From: Platycnemis pennipes
Taxonomy: Eukaryota > Arthropoda > Insecta > Odonata > Platycnemididae
Assembly: GCA_933228895.1 (NCBI GenBank)
Contig: OW121852.1
Location: 109,947,544-110,011,543, forward strand
Direction of reading: 5' to 3'
Length of the DNA: 64,000 nucleotides
Shown: in pieces, positions 23,025 through 37,658 of the stretch
Position numbering within the stretch: the stretch's first letter is position 1
Layout: the number at the start of each line of letters is the position of its first letter
Program-made: the position numbers and the translations under genes
The notes under the pieces: generated by a model
What the model was told of the DNA's origin: nothing
The model's database searches: none
Seen by the model: only the letters and a program-made list of their open reading frames with translations

Positions 23025-24243
23025 GTGTGCTTCCGGGTTTATAAATTCCTAAAACAGTAGATTAAAGGAATTTCCATCTAGGAGACGGATTCTCCGGCGA
23101 AATTTCCACAGTTCTAAGTGTGAGGATCCACAACTTTTCATGGAAACGAATTTTCTGCCGTTCAAATTGGCGGTAGTTTCTGAGGGAAAAAGGGTTTATG
23201 GGAATATTTTCGGTGACGGGAATCGCATTTTGGGAAAATGAAAAAAGGCGATTTGCGGGAAAAGGAAGCGTCGGAGAGGAAAACGGATGAAATTTTTGGG
23301 GGAATCCAAAAGGGGGAATGTTGGAGATCCGTCCCGCGTCCATTGACATGTAGTCACTCCACTCACGAGGTACGGGGTTCGATACCCGGAGTTGTAATGC
23401 GTATCACATACTCCGAAGGATACTTGTGCATTCCGAAAAATGCAGCAGTTAATCCTGATGCCTGATTCTTCGGGAACAGTTTTTTCTTGAGGAGGGAAAG
23501 GAATTAGTTACTGATATCATCTTTACTATTATTCCTTGATTTTATATCTGACTTACGTCCTTGCGTTTGGCTATTGGCTTCCAAACGCTTGCAAGGTATC
23601 CGGCATCAGTGTTGAGAGCTGATCGTTTTGGACGGCACAGAAATATTTCAATGCATGTGAGAAGCAATACAATCCTGTGGTTCAAACCCCTGTACCTCGA
23701 GACTTGAGTGAGAATATGTCAACGGACAATGGACTGCTCTCAAGGGTTCTCTTTTATGCATCTCCTTAAAAGTTTTTCCATTTTCGCCACCGAATCCTCA
23801 TTTACCCGGAGAACGAAATTTATCCTACCCTTAAATGCGATTCCCGTCTCAAAGGAAAATCCCTACTGCAAAAGGCGAATGAACCTTACCTTCAAAAACT
23901 GTAGTGTAATCGAGGAAATTATAAAAAATGAACTACTACAATATTTTTACTGTATTTCTCATAACTCCCCAAAGAACAGAAATAACTAACACCATTATCC
24001 ATTTGAGCATTAGGAATCATTAGACTGAAAATTTTATCATATGCATGGAAAAAGTAATATCATTATCTGTAGTTATCTTAATTTTCATTCGCAAATATTC
24101 TTCTCTACCTTATTCCTGGTTGAAATTGTCACTGCAAATTGCTTTATTTGAAATGAATATCAATGAAATCCCTACAAATTAGTCGCTCTATCTCTTCAAA
24201 AATTTCTCATCTTCAGCAACTATGAAAGAAAAATATAAAAAAT
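23025..24243 (+). repeat. Satellite copy 20 (1,219 bp)
   Basis: Has ttggagatcc like copy 18 but lacks copy 18's two private changes. Confidence 0.95.
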
Positions 24244-25462
24244 GTGTGCTTCCGGGTTTATAAATTCCTAAAACAGTAGATTAAAGGAATTTCCATCTAG
24301 GAGACGGATTCTCCGGCGAAATTTCCACAGTTCTAAGTGTGAGGATCCACAACTTTTCATGGAAACGAATTTTCTGCCGTTCAAATTGGCGGTAGTTTCT
24401 GAGGGAAAAAGGGTTTATGGGAATATTTTCGGTGACGGGAATCGCATTCTGGGAAAATGAAAAAAGGCGATTTGCGGGAAAAGGAAGCGTCGGAGAGGAA
24501 AACGGATGAAATTTTTGGGGGTACCCAGAAGGGGGAACGTTGGAAATCCGTCCCGCGTCCATTGACATGTAGTCACTCCACTCACGAGGTACGGGGTTCG
24601 ATACCCGGAGTTGTAATGCGTATCACATACTCCGAAGGATACTTGTGCATTCCGAAAAATGCAGCAGTTAATCCTGATGCCTGATTCTTCGGGAACAGTT
24701 TTTTCTTGAGGAGGGAAAGGAATTAGTTACTGATATCATCTTTACTATTATTCCTTGATTTTATATCTGACTTACGTCCTTGCGTTTGGCTATTGGCTTC
24801 CAAACGCTTGCAAGGTATCCGGCATCAGTGTTGAGAGCTGATCGTTTTGGACGGCACAGAAATATTTCAATGCATGTGAGAAGCAATACAATCCTGTGGT
24901 TCAAACCCCTGTACCTCGAGACTTGAGTGAGAATATGTCAACGGACAATGGACTGCTCTCAAGGGTTCTCTTTTATGCATCTCCTTAAAAGTTTTTCCAT
25001 TTTCGCCACCGAATCCTCATTTACCCGGAGAACGAAATTTATCCTACCCTTAAATGCGATTCCCGTCTCAAAGGAAAATCCCTACTGCAAAAGGCGAATG
25101 AACCTTACCTTCAAAAACTGTAGTGTAATCGAGGAAATTATAAAAAATGAACTACTACAATATTTTTACTGTATTTCTCATAACTCCCCAAAGAACAGAA
25201 ATAACTAACACCATTATCCATTTGAGCATTAGGAATCATTAGACTGAAAATTTTATCATATGCATGGAAAAAGTAATATCATTATCTGTAGTTATCTTAA
25301 TTTTCATTCGCAAATATTCTTCTCTACCTTATTCCTGGTTGAAATTGTCACTGCAAATTGCTTTATTTGAAATGAATATCAATGAAATCCCTACAAATTA
25401 GTCGCTCTATCTCTTCAAAAATTTCTCATCTTCAGCAACTATGAAAGAAAAATATAAAAAAT
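24244..25462 (+). repeat. Satellite copy 21 (1,219 bp)
   Basis: Variable box tacccagaagg followed by gggaacgttgg; also gcattctggg. The box form is private. Confidence 0.95.
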
Positions 25463-26681
25463 GTGTGCTTCCGGGTTTATAAATTCCTAAAACAGTAGAT
25501 TAAAGGAATTTCCATCTAGGAGACGGATTCTCCGGCGAAATTTCCACAGTTCTAAGTGTGAGGATCCACAACTTTTCATGGAAACGAATTTTCTGCCGTT
25601 CAAATTGGCGGTAGTTTCTGAGGGAAAAAGGGTTTATGGGAATATTTTCGGTGACGGGAATCGCATTTTGGGAAAATGAAAAAAGGCGATTTGCGGGAAA
25701 AGGAAGCGTCGGAGAGGAAAACGGATGAAATTTTTGGGGTAGTTCAAAAGGGGGAATGTTGGAAATCCGTCCCGCGTCCATTGACATGTAGTCACTCCAC
25801 TCACGAGGTACGGGGTTCGATACCCGGAGTTGTAATGCGTATCACATACTCCGAAGGATACTTGTGCATTCCGAAAAATGCAGCAGTTAATCCTGATGCC
25901 TGATTCTTCGGGAACAGTTTTTCCTTGAGGAGGGAAAGGAATTAGTTACTGATATCATCTTCACTATTATTCCTTGATTTTATATCTGACTTACGTCCTT
26001 GCGTTTGGCTATTGGCTTCCAAACGCTTGCAAGGTATCCGGCATCAGTGTTGAGAGCTGATCGTTTTGGACGGCACAGAAATTTTTCAATGCATGTGAGA
26101 AGCAATACAATCCTGTGGTTCAAACCCCTGTACCTCGAGACTTGAGTGAGAATATGTCAACGGACAATGGACTGCTATCAACGGTTCTCTTTTATGCATC
26201 TCCTTAAAAGTTTTTCCATTTTCGCCACCGAATCCTCATTTACCCGGAGAACGAAATTTATCCTACCCTTAAATGCGATTCCCGTCTCAAAGGAAAATCC
26301 CTACTGCAAAAGGCGAATGAACCTTACCTTCAAAAACTGTAGTGTAATCGAGGAAATTATAAAAAATGAACTACTACAATATTTTTACTGTATTTCTCAT
26401 AACTCCCCAAAGAACAGAAATAACTAACACCATTATCCATTTGAGCATTAGGAATCATTAGACTGAAAATTTTATCATATGCATGGAAAAAGTAATATCA
26501 TTATCTGTAGTTATCTTAATTTTCATTCGCAAATATTCTTCTCTACCTTATTCCTGGTTGAAATTGTCACTGCAAATTGCTTTATTTGAAATGAATATCA
26601 ATGAAATCCCTACAAATTAGTCGCTCTATCTCTTCAAAAATTTCTCATCTTCAGCAACTATGAAAGAAAAATATAAAATAT
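25463..26681 (+). repeat. Satellite copy 22 (1,219 bp)
   Basis: Variable box tagttcaaaagg. The right part shares gtttttcc, cttcactatt, aatttttcaatg and gctatcaacgg with copy 16. It ends in ataaaatatg, shared with copy 24. Confidence 0.95.
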
Positions 26682-27900
26682 GTGTGCTTCCGGGTTTATA
26701 AATTCCTAAAACAGTAGATTAAAGGAATTTCCATCTAGGAGACGGATTCTCCGGCGAAATTTCCACAGTTCTAAGTGTGAGGATCCACAACTTTTCATGG
26801 AAACGAATTTTCTGCCGTTCAAATTGGCGGTAGTTTCTGAGGGAAAAAGGGTTTATGGGAATATTTTCGGTGACGGGAATCGCATTTTGGGAAAATGAAA
26901 AAAGGCGATTTGCGGGAAAAGGAAGCGTCGGAGAGGAAAACGGATGAAATTTTTGGGGGAATCCAAAAGGGGGAATGTTGGAAATCCGTCCCGCGTCCAT
27001 TGACATGTAGTCACTCCACTCACGAGGTACGGGGTTCGATACCCGGAGTTGTAATGCGTATCACATACTCCGAAGGATACTTGTGCATTCCGAAAAATGC
27101 AGCAGTTAATCCTGATGCCTGATTCTTCGGGAACAGTTTTTTCTTGAGGAGGGAAAGGAATTAGTTACTGATATCATCTTTACTATTATTCCTTGATTTT
27201 ATATCTGACTTACGTCCTTGCGTTTGGCTATTGGCTTCCAAACGCTTGCAAGGTATCCGGCATCAGTGTTGAGAGCTGATCGTTTTGGACGGCACAGAAA
27301 TATTTCAATGCATGTGAGAAGCAATACAATCCTGTGGTTCAAACCCCTGTACCTCGAGACTTGAGTGAGAATATGTCAATGGACAATGGACTGCTCTCAA
27401 GGGTTCTCTTTTATGCATCTCCTTAAAAGTTTTTCCATTTTCGCCACCGAATCCTCATTTACCCGGAGAACGAAATTTATCCTACCCTTAAATGCGATTC
27501 CCGTCTCAAAGGAAAATCCCTACTGCAAAAGGCGAATGAACCTTACCTTCAAAAACTGTAGTGTAATCGAGGAAATTATAAAAAATGAACTACTACAATA
27601 TTTTTACTGTATTTCTCATAACTCCCCAAAGAACAGAAATAACTAACACCATTATCCATTTGAGCATTAGGAATCATTAGACTGAAAATTTTATCATATG
27701 CATGGAAAAAGTAATATCATTGTCTGTAGTTATCTTAATTTTCATTCGCAAATATTCTTCTCTACCTTATTCCTGGTTGAAATTGTCACTGCAAATTGCT
27801 TTATTTGAAATGAATATCAATGAAATCCCTACAAATTAGTCGCTCTATCTCTTCAAAAATTTCTCATCTTCAGCAACTATGAAAGAAAAATATAAAAAAT
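26682..27900 (+). repeat. Satellite copy 23 (1,219 bp)
   Basis: Majority variable box; t form at the c/t site (gtcaatgg); cattgtctg in the spacer. No private variant seen. Confidence 0.95.
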
Positions 27901-29119
27901 GTGTGCTTCCGGGTTTATAAATTCCTAAAACAGTAGATTAAAGGAATTTCCATCTAGGAGACGGATTCTCCGGCGAAATTTCCACAGTTCTAAGTGTGAG
28001 GATCCACAACTTTTCATGGAAACGAATTTTCTGCCGTTCAAATTGGCGGTAGTTTCTGAGGGAAAAAGGGTTTATGGGAATATTTTCGGTGACGGGAATC
28101 GCATTTTGGGAAAATGAAAAAAGGCGATTTGCGGGAAAAGGAAGCGTCGGAGAGGAAAACGGATGAAATTTTTGGGGGAATCCAAAAGGGGGAATGTTGG
28201 AAATCCGTCCCGCGTCCATTGACATGTAGTCACTCCACTCACGAGGTACGGGGTTCGATACCCTGAGTTGTAATGCGTATCACATACTCCGAAGGATACT
28301 TGTGCATTCCGAAAAATGCAGCAGTTAATCCTGATGCCTGATTCTTCGGGAACAGTTTTTTCTTGAGGAGGGAAAGGAATTAGTTACTGATATCATCTTC
28401 ACTATTATTCCTTGATTTTATATCTGACTTACGTCCTTGCGTTTGGCTATTGGCTTCCAAACGCTTGCAAGGTATCCGGCATCAGTGTTGAGAGCTGATC
28501 GTTTTGGACGGCACAGAAATATTTCAATGCATGTGAGAAGCAATACAATCCTGTGGTTCAAACCCCTGTACCTCGAGACTTGAGTGAGAATATGTCAACG
28601 GACAATGGACTGCTCTCAAGGGTTCTCTTTTATGCATCTCCTTAAAAGTTTTTCCATTTTCGCCACCGAATCCTCATTTACCCGGAGAACGAAATTTATC
28701 CTACCCTTAAATGCGATTCCCGTCTCTAAGGAAAATCCCTACTGCAAAAGGCGAATGAACCTTACCTTCAAAAACTGTAGTGTAATCGAGGAAATTATAA
28801 AAAATGAACTACTACAATATTTTTACTGTATTTCTCATAACTCCCCAAAGAACAGAAATAACTAACACCATTATCCATTTGAGCATTAGGAATCATTAGA
28901 CTGAAAATTTTATCATATGCATGGAAAAAGTAATATCATTATCTGTAGTTATCTTAATTTTCATTCGCAAATATTCTTCTCTACCTTATTCCTGGTTGAA
29001 ATTGTCACTGCAAATTGCTTTATTTGAAATGAATATCAATGAAATCCCTACAAATTAGTCGCTCTATCTCTTCAAAAATTTCTCATCTTCAGCAACTATG
29101 AAAGAAAAATATAAAATAT
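27901..29119 (+). repeat. Satellite copy 24 (1,219 bp)
   Basis: Combines ataccctgag (as copies 6 and 39), cttcactatt, gtctctaagg (as copy 19) and the ataaaatatg end (as copy 22). This is a mosaic of variants found in separate copies. Confidence 0.95.
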
Positions 29120-30338
29120 GTGTGCTTCCGGGTTTATAAATTCCTAAAACAGTAGATTAAAGGAATTTCCATCTAGGAGACGGATTCTCCGGCGAAATTT
29201 CCACAGTTCTAAGTGTGAGGATCCACAACTTTTCATGGAAACGAATTTTCTGCCGTTCAAATTGGCGGTAGTTTCTGAGGGAAAAAGGGTTTATGGGAAT
29301 ATTTTCGGTGACGGGAATCGCATTTTGGGAAAATGAAAAAAGGCGATTTGCGGGAAAAGGAAGCGTCGGAGAGGAAAACGGATGAAATTTTTGGGGGTAT
29401 CCGAAAGGGGGAATGTTGGAAATCCGTCCCGCGTCCATTGACATGTAGTCACTCCACTCACGAGGTACGGGGTTCGATACCCGGAGTTGTAATGCGTATC
29501 ACATACTCCGAAGGATACTTGTGCATTCCGAAAAATGCAGCAGTTAATCCTGATGCCTGATTCTTCGGGAACAGTTTTTTCTTGAGGAGGGAAAGGAATT
29601 AGTTACTGATATCATCTTTACTATTATTCCTTGATTTTATATCTGACTTACGTCCTTGCGTTTGGCTATTGGCTTCCAAACGCTTGCAAGGTATCCGGCA
29701 TCAGTGTTGAGAGCTATTCGTTTTGGACGGCACAGAAATATTTCAATGCATGTGAGAAGCAATACAATCCTGTGGTTCAAACCCCTGTACCTCGAGACTT
29801 GAGTGAGAATATGTCTATGGACAATGGACTGCTCTCAAGGGTTCTCTTTTATGCATCTCCTTAAAAGTTTTTCCATTTTCGCCACCGAATCCTCATTTAC
29901 CCGGAGAACGAAATTTATCCTACCCTTAAATGCGATTCCCGTCTCAAAGGAAAATCCCTACTGCAAAAGGCGAATGAACCTTACCTTCAAAAACTGTAGT
30001 GTAATCGAGGAAATTATAAAAAATGAACTACTACAATATTTTTACTGTATTTCTCATAACTCCCCAAAGAACAGAAATAACTAACACCATTATCCATTTG
30101 AGCATTAGGAATCATTAGACTGAAAATTTTATCATATGCATGGAAAAAGTAATATCATTATCTGTAGTTATCTTAATTTTCATTCGCAAATATTCTTCTC
30201 TACCTTATTCCTGGTTGAAATTGTCACTGCAAATTGCTTTATTTGAAATGAATATCAATGAAATCCCTACAAATTAGTCGCTCTATCTCTTCAAAAATTT
30301 CTCATCTTCAGCAACTATGAAAGAAAAATATAAAAAAT
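29120..30338 (+). repeat. Satellite copy 25 (1,219 bp)
   Basis: Variable box tatccgaaagg, shared with copy 33. Private gagctattcg and gtctatgg. Confidence 0.95.
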
Positions 30339-31557
30339 GTGTGCTTCCGGGTTTATAAATTCCTAAAACAGTAGATTAAAGGAATTTCCATCTAGGAGAC
30401 GGATTCTCCGGCGAAATTTCCACAGTTCTAAGTGTGAGGATCCACAACTTTTCATGGAAACGAATTTTCTGCCGTTCAAATTGGCGGTAGTTTCTGAGGG
30501 AAAAAGGGTTTATGGGAATATTTTCGGTGACGGGAATCGCATTTTGGGAAAATGAAAAAAGGCGATTTGCGGGAAAAGGAAGCGTCGGAGAGGAAAACGG
30601 ATGAAATTTTTGGGGGATTCCAAAAGGGGGAATGTTGGAAATCCGTCCCGCGTCCATTGACATGTAGTCACTCCACTCACGAGGTACGGGGTTCGATACC
30701 CGGAGTTGTAATGCGTATCACATACTCCGAAGGATACTTGTGCATTCCGAAAAATGCAGCAGTTAATCCTGATGCCTGATTCTTCGGGAACAGTTTTTTC
30801 TTGAGGAGGGAAAGGAATTAGTTACTGATATCATCTTTACTATTATTCCTTGATTTTATATCTGACTTACGTCCTTGCGTTTGGCTATTGGCTTCCAAAC
30901 GCTTGCAAGGTATCCGGCATCAGTGTTGAGAGCTGATCGTTTTGGACGGCACAGAAATATTTCAATGCATGTGAGAAGCAATACAATCCTGTGGTTCAAA
31001 CCCCTGTACCTCGAGACTTGAGTGAGAATATGTCAATGGACAATGGACTGCTCTCAAGGGTTCTCTTTTATGCATCTCCTTAAAAGTTTTTCCATTTTCG
31101 CCACCGAATCCTCATTTACCCGGAGAACGAAATTTATCCTACCCTTAAATGCGATTCCCGTCTCAAAGGAAAATCCCTACTGCAAAAGGCGAATGAACCT
31201 TACCTTCAAAAACTGTAGTGTAATCGAGGAAATTATAAAAAATGAACTACTACAATATTTTTACTGTATTTCTCATAACTCCCCAAAGAACAGAAATAAC
31301 TAACACCATTATCCATTTGAGCATTAGGAATCATTAGACTGAAAATTGTATCATATGCATGGAAAAAGTAATATCATTGTCTGTAGTTATCTTAATTTTC
31401 ATTCGCAAATATTCTTCTCTACCTTATTCCTGGTTGAAATTGTCACTGCAAATTGCTTTATTTGAAATGAATATCAATGAAATCCCTACAAATTAGTCGC
31501 TCTATCTCTTCAAAAATTTCTCATCTTCAGCAACTATGAAAGAAAAATATAAAAAAT
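30339..31557 (+). repeat. Satellite copy 26 (1,219 bp)
   Basis: Private variable box gattccaaaagg; aaattgtatc and cattgtctg in the spacer. Confidence 0.95.
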
Positions 31558-32779
31558 GTGTGCTTCCGGGTTTATAAATTCCTAAAACAGTAGATTAAAG
31601 GAATTTCCATCTAGGAGACGGATTCTCCGGCGAAATTTCCACAGTTCTAAGTGTGAGGATCCACAACTTTTCATGGAAACGAATTTTCTGCCGTTCAAAT
31701 TGGCGGTAGTTTCTGAGGGAAAAAGGGTTTATGGGAATATTTTCGGTGACGGGAATCGCATTTTGGGAAAATGAAAAAAGGCGATTTGCGGGAAAAGGAA
31801 GCGTCGGAGAGGAAAACGGATGAAATTTTTGGGGGTATCCAAAAGGGGGAATGTTGGAAATCCGACCCGCGTCCATTGACATGTAGTCACTCCACTCACG
31901 AGGTACGGGGTTCGATACCCGGAGTTGTAATGCGTATCACATACTCCGAAGGATACTTGTGCATTCCGAAAAATGCAGCAGTTAATCCTGATGCCTGATT
32001 CTTCGGGAACAGTTTTTTCTTGAGGAGGGAAAGGAATTAGTTACTGATATCATCTTTACTATTATTATTTCTTGATTTTATATCTGACTTACGTCCTTGC
32101 GTTTGGCTATTGGCTTCCAAACGCTTGCAAGGTATCCGGCATCAGTGTTGAGAGCTGATCGTTTTGGACGGCACAGAAATATTTCAATGCATGTGAGAAG
32201 CAATACAATCCTGTGGTTCAAACCCCTGTACCTCGAGACTTGAGTGAGAATATGTCAATGGACAATGGACTGCTCTCAAGGGTTCTCTTTTATGCATCTC
32301 CTTAAAAGTTTTTCCATTTTCGCCACCGAATCCTCATTTACCCGGAGAACGAAATTTATCCTACCCTTAAATGCGATTCCCGTCTCAAAGGAAAATCCCT
32401 ACTGCAAAAGGCGAATGAACCTTACCTTCAAAAACTGTAGTGTAATCGAGGAAATTATAAAAAATGAACTACTACAATATTTTTACTGTATTTCTCATAA
32501 CTCCCCAAAGAACAGAAATAACTAACACCATTATCCATTTGAGCATTAGGAATCATTAGACTGAAAATTTTATCATATGCATGGAAAAAGTAATATCATT
32601 ATCTGTAGTTAATTTAATTTTCATTCGCAAATATTCTTCTCTACCTTATTCCTGGTTGAAATTGTCACTGCAAATTGCTTTATTTGAAATGAATATCAAT
32701 GAAATCCCTACAAATTAGTCGCTCTATCTCTTCAAAAATTTCTCATCTTCAGCAACTATGAAAGAAAAATATAAAAAAT
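31558..32779 (+). repeat. Satellite copy 27 (1,222 bp)
   Basis: Long central form, variable box tatccaaaagg, atccgacccg (shared only with copy 30) and gttaattta in the spacer. Confidence 0.95.
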
Positions 32780-33998
32780 GTGTGCTTCCGGGTTTATAAA
32801 TTCCTAAAACAGTAGATTAAAGGAATTTCCATCTAGGAGACGGATTCTCCGGCGAAATTTCCACAGTTCTAAGTGTGAGGATCCACAACTTTTCATGGAA
32901 ACGAATTTTCTGCCGTTCAAATTGGCGGTAGTTTCTGAGGGAAAAAGGGTTTATGGGAATATTTTCGGTGACGGGAATCGCATTTTGGGAAAATGAAAAA
33001 AGGCGATTTGCGGGAAAAGGAAGCGTCGGAGAGGAAAACGGATGAAATTTTTGGGGGAATCCAAAAGGGGGAATGTTGGAAATCCGTCCCGCGTCCATTG
33101 ACATGTAGTCACTCCACTCACGAGGTACGGGGTTCGATACCCGGAGTTGTAATGCGTATCACATACTCCGAAGGATAATTGTGCATTCCGAAAAATGCAG
33201 CAGTTAATCCTGATGCCTGATTCTTCGGGAACAGTTTTTTCTTGAGGAGGGAAAGGAATTAGTTACTGATATCATCTTCACTATTATTCCATGATTTTAT
33301 ATCTGACTTACGTCCTTGCGTTTGGCTATTGGCTTCCAAACGCTTGCAAGGTATCCGGCATCAGTGTTGAGAGCTGATCGTTTTGGACGGCACAGAAATA
33401 TTTCAATGCATGTGAGAAGCAATACAATCCTGTGGTTCAAACCCCTGTACCTCGAGACTTGAGTGAGAATATGTCAACGGACAATGGACTGCTCTCAAGG
33501 GTTCTCTTTTATGCATCTCCTTAAAAGTTTTTCCATTTTCGCCACCGAATCCTCATTTACCCGGAGAACGAAATTTATCCTACCCTTAAATGCGATTCCC
33601 GTCTCAAAGGAAAATCCCTACTGCAAAAGGCGAATGAACCTTACCTTCAAAAACTGTAGTGTAATCGAGGAAATTATAAAAAATGAACTACTACAATATT
33701 TTTACTGTATTTCTCATAACTCCCCAAAGAACAGAAATAACTAACACCATTATCCATTTGAGCATTAGGAATCATTAACCTGAAAATTTTATCATATGCA
33801 TGGAAAAAGTAATATCATTGTCTGTAGTTATCTTAATTTTCATTCGCAAATATTCTTCTCTACCTTATTCCTGGTTGAAATTGTCACTGCAAATTGCTTT
33901 ATTTGAAATGAATATCAATGAAATCCCTACAAATTAGTCGCTCTATCTCTTCAAAAATTTCTCATCTTCAGCAACTATGAAAGAAAAATATAAAAAAT
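32780..33998 (+). repeat. Satellite copy 28 (1,219 bp)
   Basis: Has ggataattgtg (a stop in one plus-strand frame), cttcactatt and cattaacctg, all shared only with copy 31 as a set. Private ttccatgatt. Confidence 0.95.
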
Positions 33999-35217
33999 GT
34001 GTGCTTCCGGGTTTATAAATTCCTAAAACAGTAGATTAAAGGAATTTCCATCTAGGAGACGGATTCTCCGGCGAAATTTCCACAGTTCTAAGTGTGAGGA
34101 TCCACAACTTTTCATGGAAACGAATTTTCTGCCGTTCAAATTGGCGGTAGTTTCTGAGGGAAAAAGGGTTTATGGGAATATTTTCGGTGACGGGAATCGC
34201 ATTTTGGGAAAATGAAAAAAGGCGATTTGCGGGAAAAGGAAGCGTCGGAGAGGAAAACGGATGAAATTTTTGGGGGAATCCAAAAGGGGGAATGTTGGAA
34301 ATCCGTCCCGCGTCCATTGACATGTAGTCACTCCACTCACGAGGTACGGGGTTCGATACCCGGAGTTGTAATGCGTATCACATACTCCGAAGGATACTTG
34401 TGCATTCCGAAAAATGCAGCAGTTAATCCTGATGCCTGATTCTTCGGGAACAGTTTTTTCTTGAGGAGGGAAAGGAATTAGTTACTGATATCATCTTTAC
34501 TATTATTCCTTGATTTTATATCTGACTTACGTCCTTGCGTTTGGCTATTGGCTTCCAAACGCTTGCAAGGTATCCGGCATCAGTGTTGAGAGCTGATCGT
34601 TTTGGACGGCACAGAAATATTTCAATGCATGTGAGAAGCAATACAATCCTGTGGTTCAAACCCCTGTACCTCGAGACTTGAGTGAGAATATGTCAATGGA
34701 CAATGGACTGCTCTCAAGGGTTCTCTTTTATGCATCTCCTTAAAAGTTTTTCCATTTTCGCCACCGAATCCTCATTTACCCGGAGAACGAAATTTATCCT
34801 ACCCTTAAATGCGATTCCCGTCTCAAAGGAAAATCCCTACTGCAAAAGGCGAATGAACCTTACCTTCAAAAACTGTAGTGTAATCGAGGAAATTATAAAA
34901 AATGAACTACTACAATATTTTTACTGTATTTCTCATAACTCCCCAAAGAACAGAAATAACTAACACCATTATCCATTTGAGCATTAGGAATCATTAGACT
35001 GAAAATTTTATCATATGCATGGAAAAAGTAATATCATTATCTGTAGTTAATTTAATTTTCATTCGCAAATATTCTTCTCTACCTTATTCCTGGTTGAAAT
35101 TGTCACTGCAAATTGCTTTATTTGAAATGAATATCAATGAAATCCCTACAAATTAGTCGCTCTATCTCTTCAAAAATTTCTCATCTTCAGCAACTATGAA
35201 AGAAAAATATAAAAAAT
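33999..35217 (+). repeat. Satellite copy 29 (1,219 bp)
   Basis: Majority variable box with gttaattta in the spacer, as in copy 32. Confidence 0.95.
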
Positions 35218-36439
35218 GTGTGCTTCCGGGTTTATAAATTCCTAAAACAGTAGATTAAAGGAATTTCCATCTAGGAGACGGATTCTCCGGCGAAATTTCC
35301 ACAGTTCTAAGTGTGAGGATCCACAACTTTTCATGGAAACGAATTTTCTGCCGTTCAAATTGGCGGTAGTTTCTGAGGGAAAAAGGGTTTATGGGAATAT
35401 TTTCGGTGACGGGAATCGCATTTTGGGAAAATGAAAAAAGGCGATTTGCGGGAAAAGGAAGCGTCGGAGAGGAAAACGGATGAAATTTTTGGGGGTATCC
35501 AAAAGGGGGAATGTTGGAAATCCGACCCGCGTCCATTGACATGTAGTCACTCCACTCACGAGGTACGGGGTTCGATACCCGGAGTTGTAATGCGTATCAC
35601 ATACTCCGAAGGATACTTGTGCATTCCGAAAAATGCAGCAGTTAATCCTGATGCCTGATTCTTCGGGAACAGTTTTTTCTTGAGGAGGGAAAGGAATTAG
35701 TTACTGATATCATCTTTACTATTATTATTTCTTGATTTTATATCTGACTTACGTCCTTGCGTTTGGCTATTGGCTTCCAAACGCTTGCAAGGTATCCGGC
35801 ATCAGTGTTGAGAGCTGATCGTTTTGGACGGCACAGAAATATTTCAATGCATGTGAGAAGCAATACAATCCTGTGGTTCAAACCCCTGTACCTCGAGACT
35901 TGAGTGAGAATATGTCAATGGACAATGGACTGCTCTCAAGGGTTCTCTTTTATGCATCTCCTTAAAAGTTTTTCCATTTTCGCCACCGAATCCTCATTTA
36001 CCCGGAGAACGAAATTTATCCTACCCTTAAATGCGATTCCCGTCTCAAAGGAAAATCCCTACTGCAAAAGGCGAATGAACCTTACCTTCAAAAACTGTAG
36101 TGTAATCGAGGAAATTATAAAAAATGAACTACTACAATATTTTTACTGTATTTCTCATAACTCCCCAAAGAACAGAAATAACTAACACCATTATCCATTT
36201 GAGCATTAGGAATCATTAGACTGAAAATTTTATCATATGCATGGAAAAAGTAATATCATTATCTGTAGTTAATTTAATTTTCATTCGCAAATATTCTTCT
36301 CTACCTTATTCCTGGTTGAAATTGTCACTGCAAATTGCTTTATTTGAAATGAATATCAATGAAATCCCTACAAATTAGTCGCTCTATCTCTTCAAAAATT
36401 TCTCATCTTCAGCAACTATGAAAGAAAAATATAAAAAAT
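35218..36439 (+). repeat. Satellite copy 30 (1,222 bp)
   Basis: Identical to copy 27 on line-by-line comparison. Confidence 0.95.
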
Positions 36440-37658
36440 GTGTGCTTCCGGGTTTATAAATTCCTAAAACAGTAGATTAAAGGAATTTCCATCTAGGAGA
36501 CGGATTCTCCGGCGAAATTTCCACAGTTCTAAGTGTGAGGATCCACAACTTTTCATGGAAACGAATTTTCTGCCGTTCAAATTGGCGGTAGTTTCTGAGG
36601 GAAAAAGGGTTTATGGGAATATTTTCGGTGACGGGAATCGCATTTTGGGAAAATGAAAAAAGGCGATTTGCGGGAAAAGGAAGCGTCGGAGAGGAAAACG
36701 GATGAAATTTTTGGGGGAATCCAAAAGGGGGAATGTTGGAAATCCGTCCCGCGTCCATTGACATGTAGTCACTCCACTCACGAGGTACGGGGTTCGATAC
36801 CCGGAGTTGTAATGCGTATCACATACTCCGAAGGATAATTGTGCATTCCGAAAAATGCAGCAGTTAATCCTGATGCCTGATTCTTCGGGAACAGTTTTTT
36901 CTTGAGGAGGGAAAGGAATTAGTTACTGATATCATCTTCACTATTATTCCTTGATTTTATATCTGACTTACGTCCTTGCGTTTGGCTATTGGCTTCCAAA
37001 CGCTTGCAAGGTATCCGGCATCAGTGTTGAGAGCTGATCGTTTTGGACGGCACAGAAATATTTCAATGCATGTGAGAAGCAATACAATCCTGTGGTTCAA
37101 ACCCCTGTACCTCGAGACTTGAGTGAGAATATGTCAACGGACAATGGACTGCTCTCAAGGGTTCTCTTTTATGCATCTCCTTAAAAGTTTTTCCATTTTC
37201 GCCACCGAATCCTCATTTACCCGGAGAACGAAATTTATCCTACCCTTAAATGCGATTCCCGTCTCAAAGGAAAATCCCTACTGCAAAAGGCGAATGAACC
37301 TTACCTTCAAAAACTGTAGTGTAATCGAGGAAATTATAAAAAATGAACTACTACAATATTTTTACTGTATTTCTCATAACTCCCCAAAGAACAGAAATAA
37401 CTAACACCATTATCCATTTGAGCATTAGGAATCATTAACCTGAAAATTTTATCATATGCATGGAAAAAGTAATATCATTGTCTGTAGTTATCTTAATTTT
37501 CATTCGCAAATATTCTTCTCTACCTTATTCCTGGTTGAAATTGTCACTGCAAATTGCTTTATTTGAAATGAATATCAATGAAATCCCTACAAATTAGTCG
37601 CTCTATCTCTTCAAAAATTTCTCATCTTCAGCAACTATGAAAGAAAAATATAAAAAAT
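36440..37658 (+). repeat. Satellite copy 31 (1,219 bp)
   Basis: Same as copy 28 except ttccttgatt at the position of copy 28's private change. Confidence 0.95.

Larger units (their letters stand above)
31558..35217 (+). repeat. Three-unit higher-order block, first copy (3,660 bp)
   Basis: Copies 27-29 together. They match copies 30-32 base for base except at 33291 (a against t at 36951), 35149 (c against t at 38809) and 35190 (g against a at 38850). Unit-edge boundaries are conventional; the real crossover could lie anywhere after the last upstream difference at 31391. Confidence 0.9.
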
